From an uncultured Alphaproteobacteria bacterium (lineage in GTDB: Bacteria; Pseudomonadota; Alphaproteobacteria; Paracaedibacterales; CAITNM01): a DNA stretch of 64,000 nucleotides. Positions 17,340-27,145 of the stretch are shown piece by piece; within the stretch, counting starts at the first letter, position 1; each line of letters opens with the position of its first letter. The DNA lies in the NCBI GenBank assembly GCA_903893805.1, contig CAITNM010000044.1:1-64000 (forward strand), written 5' to 3'. The translations under genes were made by a program, and so were the position numbers. Below the pieces are notes generated by a model, which saw only the letters and a program-made list of their open reading frames with translations, made no database searches and had not been told where the DNA came from.

Positions 17340-18908
17340 CTAATTTTTGAAAATATCTAAACGTTGATCGTATTCGTGGGTTCTTATATCTAACAACCCA
17401 AGCACTGAATGAAAAAAGTTATCATGCGAATATTTTTCTGTTTCAGCTTTAACCTTTAAGCTGTTTACATCTATGCCAAATTCTTGGCTGAAACTATCGG
17501 ACAGCCACACAATCCATGGAATATGAGTTTGCTCTTTAGGGGCAATTAGGTACGGCGTGCCATGAAGATAAATTCCATATTCTCCTAGTGATTCCCCATG
17601 GTCAGAAACATAGATCATTGCGGTATTCAGTTGAGTATTATTTTCAAGTGTTTCGATGATTTTTGTTAAAATGTAATCGGTATATAAAATGGTGTTGTCG
17701 TAGGTGTTAACAAGGTCCGATTTTTTACAGCTTTGAATTTCATTGGTGTTGCACCCCGGTTTGAATTTATTAAATTCTTCAGGGTAGCGTTTGTGGTAAG
17801 CAGGGCCATGGCTGCCAAGTTGATGCAGTACAAGAATAGAATCATGTTTTAGGTTTTTGATGTAACCATCTAACTCAGTGAGCAGTGCTTCATCATTTTG
17901 ATCTAAATGTCTTATATTTTCTTCTTTTAGCCTGGCTGCCACCCCTTTTGAGCTGCTGTTATTATCACGCCAAAGAATTGAAAAACCAACTCTTGATAAT
18001 ACATCTAATAAGTTTTCTTCTTGTGCGGCTTTTTCCTGAGTATATTTTTCTCTTGGTAACCTTGAGAAAATTCCAGGTACAGCAACGGCTGTGCATGTTC
18101 CGCAGGATGAAACATTTCTCATTGAAATGACGTTTTTAGTTTTGAGTAAAGGATTCGTTTCACGCGCATAGCCATTCAGTGAAAAATTATCAGAACGTGC
18201 AGCTTCGCCTACAACAATAACAAGTAATGATTTTTTCGTAACATTTTTCCAAAGCTGACCTTTGGCTGCATCTAAAGCAATTTTGGCGAACTCATGTGGT
18301 GTTTGATTTTTCTTTTTTACATATTTTCCTAGGTAGTAAATGCAATTTATGGGAGTGATTAAGCTGGTAAGATTTCTATTGTTTCTATGGATAATCACGA
18401 TAGTTTTATAAGCAGTGCCTACTGAAACAGCAATTAACAGTGAAGCTATGATAATTGCAATTAATCTAGATTTTAGTTCTGAAAAAAATTTGGTTTGGTA
18501 AACTATTTTTAAAAAGCATAGCAACGAAAGTGGGGCTCCCAGTAAGAGAAACCATATTACAAATTTAGTACTTAAAAGATCTAATGACTCATGAATATCA
18601 GTTTGCAGTACGTTCTGGATCATATCTATATCGATCACGACCTTGAAGTAATGCATATGATAACTTGAAAATATAGCAGCAATAGCAAGCACAAATATCA
18701 ACGTTTTTTGAACATACGGAAATAACAGAAGGTTAAAAGCAATTATAAATATGGCGCTTAGTCCCACGAACATTGACACTAGATAAATTAAATCGGAAGC
18801 ATTATCAAATTTTATTATTTTAAAAATGGCGTTCCAGAAAGGAATATTTAACAAGCAAACAAAATAGAAAGACAAGAAAACAATAAAAATATTTCTGTTG
18901 ATTTTCAC
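17340..18908 (-). CDS. eptA: Lipid A phosphoethanolamine transferase (EptA/MCR family)
   Basis: A 522-residue inner-membrane enzyme with about five N-terminal helices and a periplasmic sulfatase-fold domain. It transfers phosphoethanolamine from phosphatidylethanolamine to lipid A, lowering negative charge. Key residues are visible: the zinc-ligand glutamate in VVGEAARSDNFSLNGY near residue 233, the nucleophilic threonine in SSCGTCTAVAVP about 39 residues later, and the SDHGESLGE zinc site with HG (YLHG) near the end. Spacing matches MCR/EptA enzymes, so it should be active. The usual GETAR reads GEAAR, which does not touch the nucleophile. Located between an MsbA-like exporter and a secreted phosphatase. 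Confidence 0.92.
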   Translation of the reverse strand: MKINRNIFIVFLSFYFVCLLNIPFWNAIFKIIKFDNASDLIYLVSMFVGLSAIFIIAFNLLLFPYVQKTLIFVLAIAAIFSSYHMHYFKVVIDIDMIQNVLQTDIHESLDLLSTKFVIWFLLLGAPLSLLCFLKIVYQTKFFSELKSRLIAIIIASLLIAVSVGTAYKTIVIIHRNNRNLTSLITPINCIYYLGKYVKKKNQTPHEFAKIALDAAKGQLWKNVTKKSLLVIVVGEAARSDNFSLNGYARETNPLLKTKNVISMRNVSSCGTCTAVAVPGIFSRLPREKYTQEKAAQEENLLDVLSRVGFSILWRDNNSSSKGVAARLKEENIRHLDQNDEALLTELDGYIKNLKHDSILVLHQLGSHGPAYHKRYPEEFNKFKPGCNTNEIQSCKKSDLVNTYDNTILYTDYILTKIIETLENNTQLNTAMIYVSDHGESLGEYGIYLHGTPYLIAPKEQTHIPWIVWLSDSFSQEFGIDVNSLKVKAETEKYSHDNFFHSVLGLLDIRTHEYDQRLDIFKN

Positions 18909-18919
18909 AAGTTCTTCCC

Positions 18920-20731
18920 TTAAACAGAAATGGCTTTGGAAATTTGAGTTGGTTCAAATTCAAGATTTACGTAATTCCGATATAGTCCTTCTTGACGCAT
19001 TAATTCTTGGTGTGTTCCCATTTGTTCTATACGTCCGTGGTTCAAGACCATAATTTTATCTGCTTCCATCACGGTACTTAAACGGTGCGCAATTACTAAG
19101 GTTGTACATTCAGCACTTAATGCTTTTAAGTTTTGTTGAACAATGAACTCACTTTCTGCATCAAGTGAGTTCGTTGCTTCATCTAATAGTAAAATATTTG
19201 GTCGTCTTAATAATACACGTGCTAGCGCTAGTCGCTGTTTTTGTCCGCCGGAAAGTCTAACGCCACGATGACCAACTTTTGTTTGCAATGAATAATGTAA
19301 GTTTTCAACGAATTCTTTTAAATGAACCATTTCTAATGCTTGCCACAAATCACTCTCATCCACGGTATCTAGACCATAAGCTAAGTTTTCAAAAATTGTT
19401 GTGGAAAAAATCACAGCATCTTGTGTTACTAAACCAAGTTGATGACGAATGCTATCAGCTGATAGGTCTTGGTAATTCACGCCATTAAGGTAAATATTAC
19501 CAGAGTTGGATTCGTAAAATTTCAAAAGCAGGGAAAATATTGTGCTTTTTCCAGCACCTGATGGGCCTACAATTGCAACGGTTTCACCAGGCAATACGCT
19601 TAGATTTAACTGATTAAGAACGTTAGTTTCAGGACAAGAAGAATAAGCAAAACTCACCTGATGCATTGCTAGAATGCCGTGATTTTGCACAAGACGCTGT
19701 TTGATAATGTTTTGCTTAGGAGGCTCTAACTTCAATATTTCTAATATTCTATCGCCTGCTCCTGCTGCACGGTAAAAGTCAGCAAACAGTGCAGAGAATG
19801 ATCCTAAGGCTCCACTTACAGCCACTGCATAAAATAAAAATCCTAATAAGTCACCCTTCGTCATAACTTGCTCAAAAACCATTTGTGCCCCAAGGTATGC
19901 GATCACACATAGACCCGAGAAAATTAGTACCATGGCAAAACCAACTAGTTTAGCTCGGGCACTTGCAGATTTTAAAACTGCATGTACAAAGTTGGTGTTG
20001 TACCCATGAAATGAAGAACGATCTTGCGCAGCATGGGAGAACAAAAGAACGGTTTTAATATTGTTCAAAGTTTCATCAATAAACTGAGCAAGGTCAGCCA
20101 GCACACCTTGAGCATAACGCCCGTGAACACGAACAATTTTTCCAAAATAAACAACCGGTAACAATAGAGCAGGGACAATTACGCAACTTAATACAAATAA
20201 TTTTCCAGAAGTTACTGCCATCATGACGATGCCGCCGATGATAATTAGTGCATTTCTTATGAAAATACCTAAGCTGTTTGTTAGTACTAGTTGCAGTAAA
20301 TTCATGTCACTTGTTAGACGTGTCACTAAATTTGCTGGTTGGTACTCTTCGAAAAAAGAAATGGGAAATTTAAGAATGTGGTCAAAAAGATCATAGCGCA
20401 GACGAGACATTAATTGTTCACCAATCCAGCTAATGTAGTAGGTGCGTATATAACTTGCTATAGCTAGCAGTGCTACGCTTATGGCCAACCCTATTAAAAC
20501 CCAACCAAAATAATCAGATCCTTTTGTTAGCAATCCTGTATTAACAGAAAAGCTTAAAAATTTTCCAAAACCAAGGACCATGCCAGCTGCGACTCCAAGC
20601 ATGATACAAGCTAGAATAATTGGTTTACAAAACTTAGAAACATACTTCCCCAGCAATGCCCATAAGGTGCCTATAGGGGCCTTTGATTCATTCTTGGGGG
20701 TAACATCATCATAAAATGATTTTTCACGCAT
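18920..20731 (-). CDS. ABC exporter with fused permease and ATPase (MsbA-like)
   Basis: A 603-residue half-transporter: six membrane helices (about residues 35-330) followed by an ATPase. Walker A GPSGAGKST, the signature LSGGQKQR, Walker B ILLLDEAT and the H-loop IAHRLST are intact. The architecture and best-remembered relatives are MsbA-type lipid exporters common in alphaproteobacteria. It lies 11 bases before eptA, suggesting a lipid A or other envelope lipid substrate, but this is context only. Its start overlaps the frataxin gene by 8 bases. Confidence 0.85.
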   Translation of the reverse strand: MREKSFYDDVTPKNESKAPIGTLWALLGKYVSKFCKPIILACIMLGVAAGMVLGFGKFLSFSVNTGLLTKGSDYFGWVLIGLAISVALLAIASYIRTYYISWIGEQLMSRLRYDLFDHILKFPISFFEEYQPANLVTRLTSDMNLLQLVLTNSLGIFIRNALIIIGGIVMMAVTSGKLFVLSCVIVPALLLPVVYFGKIVRVHGRYAQGVLADLAQFIDETLNNIKTVLLFSHAAQDRSSFHGYNTNFVHAVLKSASARAKLVGFAMVLIFSGLCVIAYLGAQMVFEQVMTKGDLLGFLFYAVAVSGALGSFSALFADFYRAAGAGDRILEILKLEPPKQNIIKQRLVQNHGILAMHQVSFAYSSCPETNVLNQLNLSVLPGETVAIVGPSGAGKSTIFSLLLKFYESNSGNIYLNGVNYQDLSADSIRHQLGLVTQDAVIFSTTIFENLAYGLDTVDESDLWQALEMVHLKEFVENLHYSLQTKVGHRGVRLSGGQKQRLALARVLLRRPNILLLDEATNSLDAESEFIVQQNLKALSAECTTLVIAHRLSTVMEADKIMVLNHGRIEQMGTHQELMRQEGLYRNYVNLEFEPTQISKAISV

Positions 20732-20990
20732 CTAGGTCCTGCCTTAGAACGCCTTCAAGCTCTCTATCGGTTCGAGTGCATAACCATTGTAACGAGCGAT
20801 AAGAAAAATGATGTGCACCTGTTATTGGTGAAGAAAACCAAATTTGATCCATTGTTCCGTGATAATTTAATAGAAACTGACCTTTTGGATGTTGAATCAA
20901 CAAGGCCCCTTCAGTGTAATCAGCATCCCAATTGTTTTCCAGTGTATCGGATAAATCTTGAAGATATTTTAAAGCAATAGTTTGATGCAC
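20724..20990 (-). CDS. cyaY: Frataxin-like iron donor CyaY
   Basis: An 88-residue frataxin fold. Diagnostic are the beta-strand stretch GQFLLNYHGTMDQIWFSSPITGAHHF and the acidic first helix ending ENNWDADY. It regulates or supplies iron in iron-sulfur cluster assembly, relevant to the Fe-S-rich complex I encoded nearby. Slightly shorter than the usual 105-110 residues, mainly at the N-terminus. Overlaps the following exporter gene. Confidence 0.88.
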   Translation of the reverse strand: MHQTIALKYLQDLSDTLENNWDADYTEGALLIQHPKGQFLLNYHGTMDQIWFSSPITGAHHFSYRSLQWLCTRTDRELEGVLRQDLDA

Positions 20991-21000
20991 GGCTGTAGAT

Positions 21001-21767
21001 TCATTTCAGGACTTTTGCCCAATATACATGGGTAATATAGGGAAATTCAATCACATCATGATTTTTAAGCTGAGCATGCGTTGCGCAAAGGTTCCGCATC
21101 TGTTGAGCTACTTCTTTTTTTTGTGTTCCGGTAAAGCTGCAATAAAACTCATGCCTAAGGCTCGGTGCGCAAGTTCTTCTTTTAAAAAGTGCTGTGAATA
21201 AGTAAATTGCTGATGTTCTAGAGGTGAAAAATAATTTTGATTTTCGAATGCTTTTTTCCATTCTCCAAGCTCAAATCGTACAATCACTTCATGTGGATAA
21301 GAGAAAATAATTTTATGATATTCGTTTACCCATTCAACTTTGTCATTTCGTTCTTGGAATACAAGTACTAAATATCCATTTTGTTTTAGTACTCGTGCAA
21401 TATCACCGAGAGCAGGATAGTTGGCGAACCAATGAAAAGCCTGAGCAGCAAGGACTCCATCAAACATATTGTCTTTAAAGGGAATATCTTCTGCTTTTGC
21501 TATTACTGAAGATAATTTGGGATGCTTTGATTTTAAAATCTTTAGCATGTTTGGTAACCATTCCGTTATCATCGGGCTCAGGTCATGTTGTACTAGTAAG
21601 TCGGTAAACTTACCTGTGCCTGCAGCAAGTTCAAGTAATTTTGATGATTTGTCAAAAAGAAGATTTTTTTTTTAAAAATCCGCTACCGTATTTGGGTAAC
21701 TAGGTCGGCTTATTTCATATATTTCAGAACATGTATCAAACGATTTTGCTAAAGAATTCACACTCAC
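21001..21767 (-). pseudogene. SAM-dependent methyltransferase broken by a nonsense codon and a frameshift
   Basis: Three pieces read as one class I methyltransferase. From a GTG at 21767 or 21761 the frame encodes NSLAKSFDTCSEIYEISRP, then meets TAA (DF-stop-KKN) at about 21672, and continues in the same frame with LLELAAGTGKFTDLL (the SAM motif). TTA to TAA would be the smallest change. Later, the run of eight A at 21115-21122 lacks one A, so the frame ends at KKKK-stop, while the other frame carries EVAQQMRNLCATHAQ to a stop at 21001. The 5' end is about 10 bases from tRNA-Ala. The substrate is unknown; the fold recalls Crg1/Tmt1-like enzymes. Confidence 0.75.
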
Positions 21768-21775
21768 ACTTTCTC

Positions 21776-21851
<76 letters not shown>

Positions 21852-21933
21852 AATATCTTCTATTTTAAGTGTAAAACATTCTTGTGACAAGTCAAAAACT
21901 TAATTATCAATAAAAAAAAGGTTTGTGATTTTT

Positions 21934-22635
21934 ATGAATTGGGAAGATACGGGAATTGTTCTGAAATACAGAACCTATTCTGAAAAACAACTGATTGCTA
22001 GCGTGTTTACACAACAACGTGGTCGTGTTGACGGGATGATCACGCGTACCAAGTCAACTATGCCTCAGCCTGGAGACTTATGTTCTGTTTACCAGAAAGC
22101 AAGGCTTGAGCAACATTTGGGAACTTTTAAATTAGAAACTAAGCAAAGTCATTCAAGCTTACAATTTTGTGATGCGACGCGAGTTTATGCTCTTAAAACA
22201 ATGCTGGAAATGTTAGGTTCGTTATTGCCTGAGCATCACCCATACTTAAATTTATGGAATAAAGCGAAAGAAACGCTGCAACTTTTTTATCATCCAGCTG
22301 AAGCGATTAAAGCCTATTGTTTTTTTGAAGTGTTGCTGATTGAAGAATTAGGATTTGGTTTAAGCTTAGATTCTTGCGCAGTAACCAAATCGCTTGAAAA
22401 CTTAACGCATGTTTCACCGAAGACAGGTTGTGCTGTTTGTTACGAAGCAGCACTGCCCTACATTGACAGACTACTAGTACTGCCTGATTTTCTAATTAAT
22501 AAAGATAGTCCGCCTACAAAATTAGACCTTGTAAATTCATTACTTCTTACGGGACATTTTCTGGTGAATCATGCGAGTCATCACAAATCCTTACCAATAG
22601 CGCGTCAGGAACTGATGCAGAAGTTACGAGTGTAA
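21934..22635 (+). CDS. recO: DNA repair protein RecO
   Basis: RecO helps load RecA in the RecFOR pathway of gap repair. The N-terminal OB fold begins MNWEDTGIVLKYRTYSEKQL, the usual alphaproteobacterial form. I prefer the ATG at 21934 over the in-frame GTG at 21925. Family landmarks include RGRVDGM near residue 30 and the four-helix middle. A CxxC pair (CAVCYE) with flanking cysteines fits the RecO zinc-like segment. recF is also in this window, at 53809-54891. Confidence 0.92.
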   Translation: MNWEDTGIVLKYRTYSEKQLIASVFTQQRGRVDGMITRTKSTMPQPGDLCSVYQKARLEQHLGTFKLETKQSHSSLQFCDATRVYALKTMLEMLGSLLPEHHPYLNLWNKAKETLQLFYHPAEAIKAYCFFEVLLIEELGFGLSLDSCAVTKSLENLTHVSPKTGCAVCYEAALPYIDRLLVLPDFLINKDSPPTKLDLVNSLLLTGHFLVNHASHHKSLPIARQELMQKLRV

Positions 22636-22637
22636 GA

Positions 22638-24746
22638 TTACTCAAGCTGACCAAGAGATCGAATTTTTACTTTTGGATGCACTTCGTTTTGCGACATGAT
22701 AACCACTGATGGGCGTACTCTTTCTAGAATTGAACGAATAAATGAACGAATATATGCAGTGGTTACAAGAACTGGCATTTCGCCCATCATTGCAAGGCGA
22801 TCATAGGTTTCATTGCAACGGAAAATAAACTCTTGCATCTGGCTTGGAGGAAGCGCTAATTGACGTGCGTCACCATCACCAACAACAGAATCACTTATAA
22901 TTTGTTCCCACTGTGGGCTCAACGTTACAATGTTCAAAACTCCCTCGTTATCTGCATTACTAAAGGTAATTTGTCTGCTTAAACGTAAGCGTACGTGTTC
23001 GGTAATAGTTACAATATTTCTTGAGAAATTGCATGCTTCTGCAATGCCTTCAAGAATTGTTGGTAGGTCTCGAATTGACACTCTTTCACCAACTAAATTT
23101 TGTAGTACGCGCTGAATACCACCTACTGTAATTTGGCCAGGAACAACATCATTTAGAAGTTTTTTATAGGTTTCACTCATGTCATCAAGTAATTTTTGAA
23201 CATCAGCAAAGGTTACTAACTCGCCAATATTGTCTTTAATGACTTCTGTTAAATGGGTTGTTAGAACAACTGATGGCTCAACAATTGTGTAGCCTAAGTT
23301 TTCAGCATCTGCTTTTGCAGATCCTGAAATCCACATTGCAGGCAATCCAAAGCTTGGTTCTCGAGTGTGTTCTCCTCTTAAGGTGATTGGTTCTGCACGA
23401 GGATCCATAATCATCAAATCACCAGGTTTTAGATAGCCTTTTCCGGCATCTAGTTCTTTGATGCGAATGACGTATTCATTATTGCCAAGCTGCATATTGT
23501 CTTGGATACGAACTTGAGGAAGATAGATTCCCATCTCTTGCTGCAATTGCGTACGCAGATTTTTAATTTGTTCTCCAAGCTGTCGGTTTTTTTCACCATT
23601 TAAAAGTGTAAGCAAGCCATAACCAAGCTCAAGTCGGATCATATCTAATGGTAACGTGATCACCGGAGTCGTTGCTTGTTGCGATGCTTTTTTGTCTTCA
23701 TCGGTATCTTTAACGTGTTGATCAAGATTCTTTTTGTTTTCGACATTTAGTTGCTCTTGATAAGAATTCCATGAAGCATATCCTGCAAGGGATGCCAGAA
23801 TTATGAAAGGAGTTATTGGAATACCTGGTAGTAGGCCCATTGCTGCCATTACAAATGAAGCCATGCCTAACGCTGTTGGATACGCGCTTAACTGACGATA
23901 TAAGGCTTTATCAGTTGCTCCTTCAATACCAGCTTTTGAAACCAACAAGCCAGAGGCCATAGAAACAATAAGAGCGGGAATTTGTGTTACTAAACCATCC
24001 CCTACAGTTAAAAGTGTATAGGTATGAAAAGCATCGCCAAAACTCATATTATTTTGAGCAACACCAATGATAATACCGCCAATAATATTGATGAATGTGA
24101 TAAGAAGCCCTGCAATTGCATCACCACGCACAAACTTGGCAGCACCATCCATTGCTCCGTAGAAATTACTTTCAGATTCAATTTCTTTACGACGTCTGCG
24201 TGCTTCAGATTCATCAATCATGCCTGCAGCTAAATCTGCATCGATAGCCATTTGCTTTCCTGGCATTCCGTCCAAACTAAATCTGGCAGCAACTTCAGCG
24301 ATACGCCCAGAACCCTTAGTAATAACAACAAAGTTAACGATGATTAAAATGGTGAAAACCACAATTCCAATAACAAAATTTCCCCCAATAACAAACTGTC
24401 CAAAAGCTTCAATGACCTTTCCAGCAGCTGCCGTGCCTTCATGACCATGAGATAAGATTAATCGTGTCGATGCCACATTCAAAGACAGGCGAATCATCGT
24501 AGCTATAAGAAGAACCGTAGGGAATGAGCTGAATTCATTGGGTTTCATAATGAACAATGAGGTCATCAAAATCATCACGGAAAATGTAATAGAAAGTGCT
24601 AAGGCAAAATCCATTAATGGTCTAGGCATTGGCATTAATAGCACAACCATTATGATCAGAACGCCAACTGCAAAAGATATATCAGTTCGTCGAATCAGAT
24701 CAGCAAAGCTAGGGGTAGTTGCTTTAAATTCAACAGCAGCTGCCAT
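22638..24746 (-). CDS. flhA: Flagellar export gate protein FlhA
   Basis: The 702-residue FHIPEP protein of the flagellar type III export gate. The first 340 residues carry about eight membrane helices; the loop with GKQMAIDADLAAGMID and ARRRRKEIE is the FHIPEP signature. The cytoplasmic half holds the conserved segments PQVRIQDNMQL, LTEVIKDNIGEL and LPTILEGIAEA. It is the last gene of the operon beginning with fliF, 11 bases after flbD, and converges with recO. Confidence 0.96.
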   Translation of the reverse strand: MAAAVEFKATTPSFADLIRRTDISFAVGVLIIMVVLLMPMPRPLMDFALALSITFSVMILMTSLFIMKPNEFSSFPTVLLIATMIRLSLNVASTRLILSHGHEGTAAAGKVIEAFGQFVIGGNFVIGIVVFTILIIVNFVVITKGSGRIAEVAARFSLDGMPGKQMAIDADLAAGMIDESEARRRRKEIESESNFYGAMDGAAKFVRGDAIAGLLITFINIIGGIIIGVAQNNMSFGDAFHTYTLLTVGDGLVTQIPALIVSMASGLLVSKAGIEGATDKALYRQLSAYPTALGMASFVMAAMGLLPGIPITPFIILASLAGYASWNSYQEQLNVENKKNLDQHVKDTDEDKKASQQATTPVITLPLDMIRLELGYGLLTLLNGEKNRQLGEQIKNLRTQLQQEMGIYLPQVRIQDNMQLGNNEYVIRIKELDAGKGYLKPGDLMIMDPRAEPITLRGEHTREPSFGLPAMWISGSAKADAENLGYTIVEPSVVLTTHLTEVIKDNIGELVTFADVQKLLDDMSETYKKLLNDVVPGQITVGGIQRVLQNLVGERVSIRDLPTILEGIAEACNFSRNIVTITEHVRLRLSRQITFSNADNEGVLNIVTLSPQWEQIISDSVVGDGDARQLALPPSQMQEFIFRCNETYDRLAMMGEMPVLVTTAYIRSFIRSILERVRPSVVIMSQNEVHPKVKIRSLGQLE

Positions 24747-24757
24747 TCTGCGTTCTC

Positions 24758-26062
24758 CTATAGGTAGGTAGAGGGAATGTTAGAGTCTGAATACTCTTTT
24801 AATTTATTGCGTAAAGTACGAATAGAAATGCCTAAAATATTTGCAGCATGAGTTCGATTTCCAAGACAATGATCTAAGGTGTGTAAAATTAATTCTCGCT
24901 CAACTTCAGAAACCTTACGCCCAACTAAAATTGGGCTAGATCCGGATCTATCTCCCTGCACTGGTCCATTTAACCCAAAAATGTCTTCAGGCATGATGGT
25001 ATCTTCTTGGGCCATAAGAACAGCTCGATGCATGCTATTTTCCAATTCACGCACATTCCCTGGCCAACTATGCGTAAGTAGAGAATTAAGCGCAGTTGTA
25101 GATAAATTTTTGGGAGTAATGAGATTGAGTTCGCAATATTTTTGAATAAAATACTTGGCTAATGGTTCAATATCCCCTACACGCTCTCGAAGGCTTGGCA
25201 TATTGATATTCACCACGTTTAAACGAAAATATAAATCCTCACGAAATTCTTGCGCTTTTACGGCTTCCAACATATTACGATTCGACGTGGCAATAATGCG
25301 AATGTCAATTCGAACGGGATGTGCACTACCAACACGATCAATGACTCGTTCTTGAACGGCACGTAAAAGCTTAGCTTGTAGTCTTGGATGCATCTCTGTA
25401 ACTTCATCGAGTAGCAACGTGCCACCAGAAGCTTCCTCAAATTTCCCTATACGTCTAGCAATAGCACCTGTAAAAGATCCTTTTTCATGGCCAAATAATT
25501 CGGACTCAAGCAAATTTTCTGGAATCGCAGCACAATTTATAGAAATAAACGGACGTTCTCTACGTTTTGATTGCTGGTGAATATAATTTGCCATTATTTC
25601 CTTACCTGTTCCAGATTCTCCAGTGATTAATATATTTGCTTCGCTTGGTGCAATACGATTCGCAAAGGTTAAAATTTGCTTTGTTTTTGGGTCATTATGA
25701 ATAACATGTAAATCTTCTCTAGTTACAGCTTGAAGAACTGCTGCAATTAATTCTGGATCTGGTGGCAAAGTAATGTATTCTTTGGCTCCTGCACGAATCG
25801 CTTCGGCTGCACGGTCAGGATCTGGGTTAACCCCACAAGCAACTACTGGGATGACTATACGTTCATTCTTTAATGCAGTTAGAAATCTTACGATATCGAG
25901 TGTTAGGTCAACCATGACCATGTCAGCACCCTTACCCGAACGCAAGCTTTCAAGACCTGCATCAATTTCGGGCACATGCGAAACTTTCGCACCACTATTA
26001 ATCGCAATTTTCGCAGCTGAGCTAACATATCCATTCAAAGATCCAACAATTAATAAACGCAT
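24758..26062 (-). CDS. flbD: Sigma-54-dependent flagellar regulator FlbD
   Basis: A 434-residue enhancer-binding activator. The N-terminal receiver-like domain (1-120) has VMVDLT with an Asp near residue 52 but lacks the N-terminal acidic pair of ordinary response regulators, as in Caulobacter FlbD; it also contains a TLPPDPELIAAVL stretch typical of FlbD. The AAA+ domain has Walker A GESGTGKE and the sigma-54 contact loop GSFTGA, a slight variant of GAFTGA. A Fis-type helix-turn-helix ends the protein (ANILGISIRTLRNKL). In Caulobacter FlbD represses the fliF operon and activates late genes; the palindrome at 29931-29943 could be its target. Confidence 0.93.
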   Translation of the reverse strand: MRLLIVGSLNGYVSSAAKIAINSGAKVSHVPEIDAGLESLRSGKGADMVMVDLTLDIVRFLTALKNERIVIPVVACGVNPDPDRAAEAIRAGAKEYITLPPDPELIAAVLQAVTREDLHVIHNDPKTKQILTFANRIAPSEANILITGESGTGKEIMANYIHQQSKRRERPFISINCAAIPENLLESELFGHEKGSFTGAIARRIGKFEEASGGTLLLDEVTEMHPRLQAKLLRAVQERVIDRVGSAHPVRIDIRIIATSNRNMLEAVKAQEFREDLYFRLNVVNINMPSLRERVGDIEPLAKYFIQKYCELNLITPKNLSTTALNSLLTHSWPGNVRELENSMHRAVLMAQEDTIMPEDIFGLNGPVQGDRSGSSPILVGRKVSEVERELILHTLDHCLGNRTHAANILGISIRTLRNKLKEYSDSNIPSTYL

Positions 26063-26074
26063 ATTTCTTTTTCC

Positions 26075-26482
26075 TTATACTTTGTTTTTACCTTTAATAA
26101 TTTCAGTCATTGTAATGCCAAGCCTATCTTCCACCACAACAACTTCCCCGCGGGCAACTAGAAGATTATTGACATAAATATCAATTGCTTCGCCTACGCG
26201 ACGATCAAGCTCAATAACTGCTCCTCGACCAAGCTTTAATAACTGATGTACAGGAATGCTCGCACTACCTAAAACGGCAGAAACTTTAACGGGCACTTCA
26301 AAAACAGCTTCTAGTTTTTTTGGGTCTTGGTTGTGCGAAATAAAATCTTTTAGCTGTTCAGTAACAATAGAAGTATCTTCTTTAAACTCGTTCGCCCAAG
26401 ATGCTGTTAATTCTTCTTGCTTAACACTTTCTTCACCAAAGTTTATTGTTGTATCATTTTCTGGATTTTCTGCACTATCCAT
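26075..26482 (-). CDS. fliN: Flagellar motor switch protein FliN
   Basis: A 135-residue C-ring protein. The first 55 residues are acidic and variable; the C-terminal SpoA domain starts VPVKVSAVLGSASIPVHQLLKLGRGAVIELDR and ends GEVVVVEDRLGITMTEII, both typical for FliN. It overlaps the fliH-like gene by 8 bases and precedes flbD, an order shared with Caulobacter. Confidence 0.94.
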   Translation of the reverse strand: MDSAENPENDTTINFGEESVKQEELTASWANEFKEDTSIVTEQLKDFISHNQDPKKLEAVFEVPVKVSAVLGSASIPVHQLLKLGRGAVIELDRRVGEAIDIYVNNLLVARGEVVVVEDRLGITMTEIIKGKNKV

Positions 26483-27143
26483 GACATTCTCCTTGTGTTG
26501 CGTCTGTCTTTAAGTACTCTTGTAACTTTGATTCAATTTCTTGATAGCGTGTATCTAAATTCCATTTGGCGCCTCCGCCTTCCCATTCAATTTCACACGC
26601 ACTATCTGTAAACTCAGGAACTTTTATAATATCTATTGTTTCAGGATAGGCCGAACATAAATTTTGTAAACGCTCTAAGACATCTTCATAAAGACATTCA
26701 GAAACTTTCACTTGAATAGGTACACGAACTATCAAAGATTTAATGACATCTTTTAAAAGACTTTCCATTTCTTTTTTTCCTTGTTTTTTAAAAAAAACTG
26801 GCATTGATTTTTGTAAAACAATAAAACAAACCCTTACAATGCTTGGGAAAAAATTTTCAAGAAAGGACTTCTCTAGTTCTGTAATTTCTTTAAGAGAAAG
26901 ATCAACTTTTGAAAGAATTTCCTGAACAATAACGTCAATTTCTCGGGTAGCCTTTAGTTCACCTTGAGAAATTCCTAGTTCTATTCCTTCATTAAATCCT
27001 TTTGTATAACCTTCCGATTCGGCATTCTTGGTATCTTCGTAGGTAAACGGCAGGCCGTCATTTTCGGTGATAAACTCAAGCATTACCAATGGCTTGGAAT
27101 TTTCTCCTATAAAATTACTATAATTTTTATTTTTGTTTTCCAT
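26475..27143 (-). CDS. fliH: FliH-like flagellar export regulator
   Basis: A 222-residue protein at the position of fliH (flbE in Caulobacter) between fliG and fliN. Glycine-spaced helices GYTKGFNEGIELGISQGE near residues 45-62 resemble the GxxxG repeats of FliH, followed by a coiled region and a C-terminal VSECLYEDVL domain. FliH binds and restrains the export ATPase FliI. Sequence similarity is weak and the call leans on position and the repeats. ATG at 27143 is preferred over a GTG at 27146 that overlaps the fliG stop. Confidence 0.78.
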   Translation of the reverse strand: MENKNKNYSNFIGENSKPLVMLEFITENDGLPFTYEDTKNAESEGYTKGFNEGIELGISQGELKATREIDVIVQEILSKVDLSLKEITELEKSFLENFFPSIVRVCFIVLQKSMPVFFKKQGKKEMESLLKDVIKSLIVRVPIQVKVSECLYEDVLERLQNLCSAYPETIDIIKVPEFTDSACEIEWEGGGAKWNLDTRYQEIESKLQEYLKTDATQGECHG

Positions 27144-27145
27144 CA

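Noticed and set aside
17340-18908. EptA-like enzyme considered inactive because GETAR reads GEAAR.
   Set aside because: By spacing from the zinc-binding glutamate the nucleophilic threonine is in SSCGTCTA, which is intact, as are the SDHGES metal residues.
25773-26177. A 134-codon open frame on the plus strand opposite flbD.
   Set aside because: It mirrors the strongly conserved FlbD receiver region and has no ribosome binding site or recognisable family.
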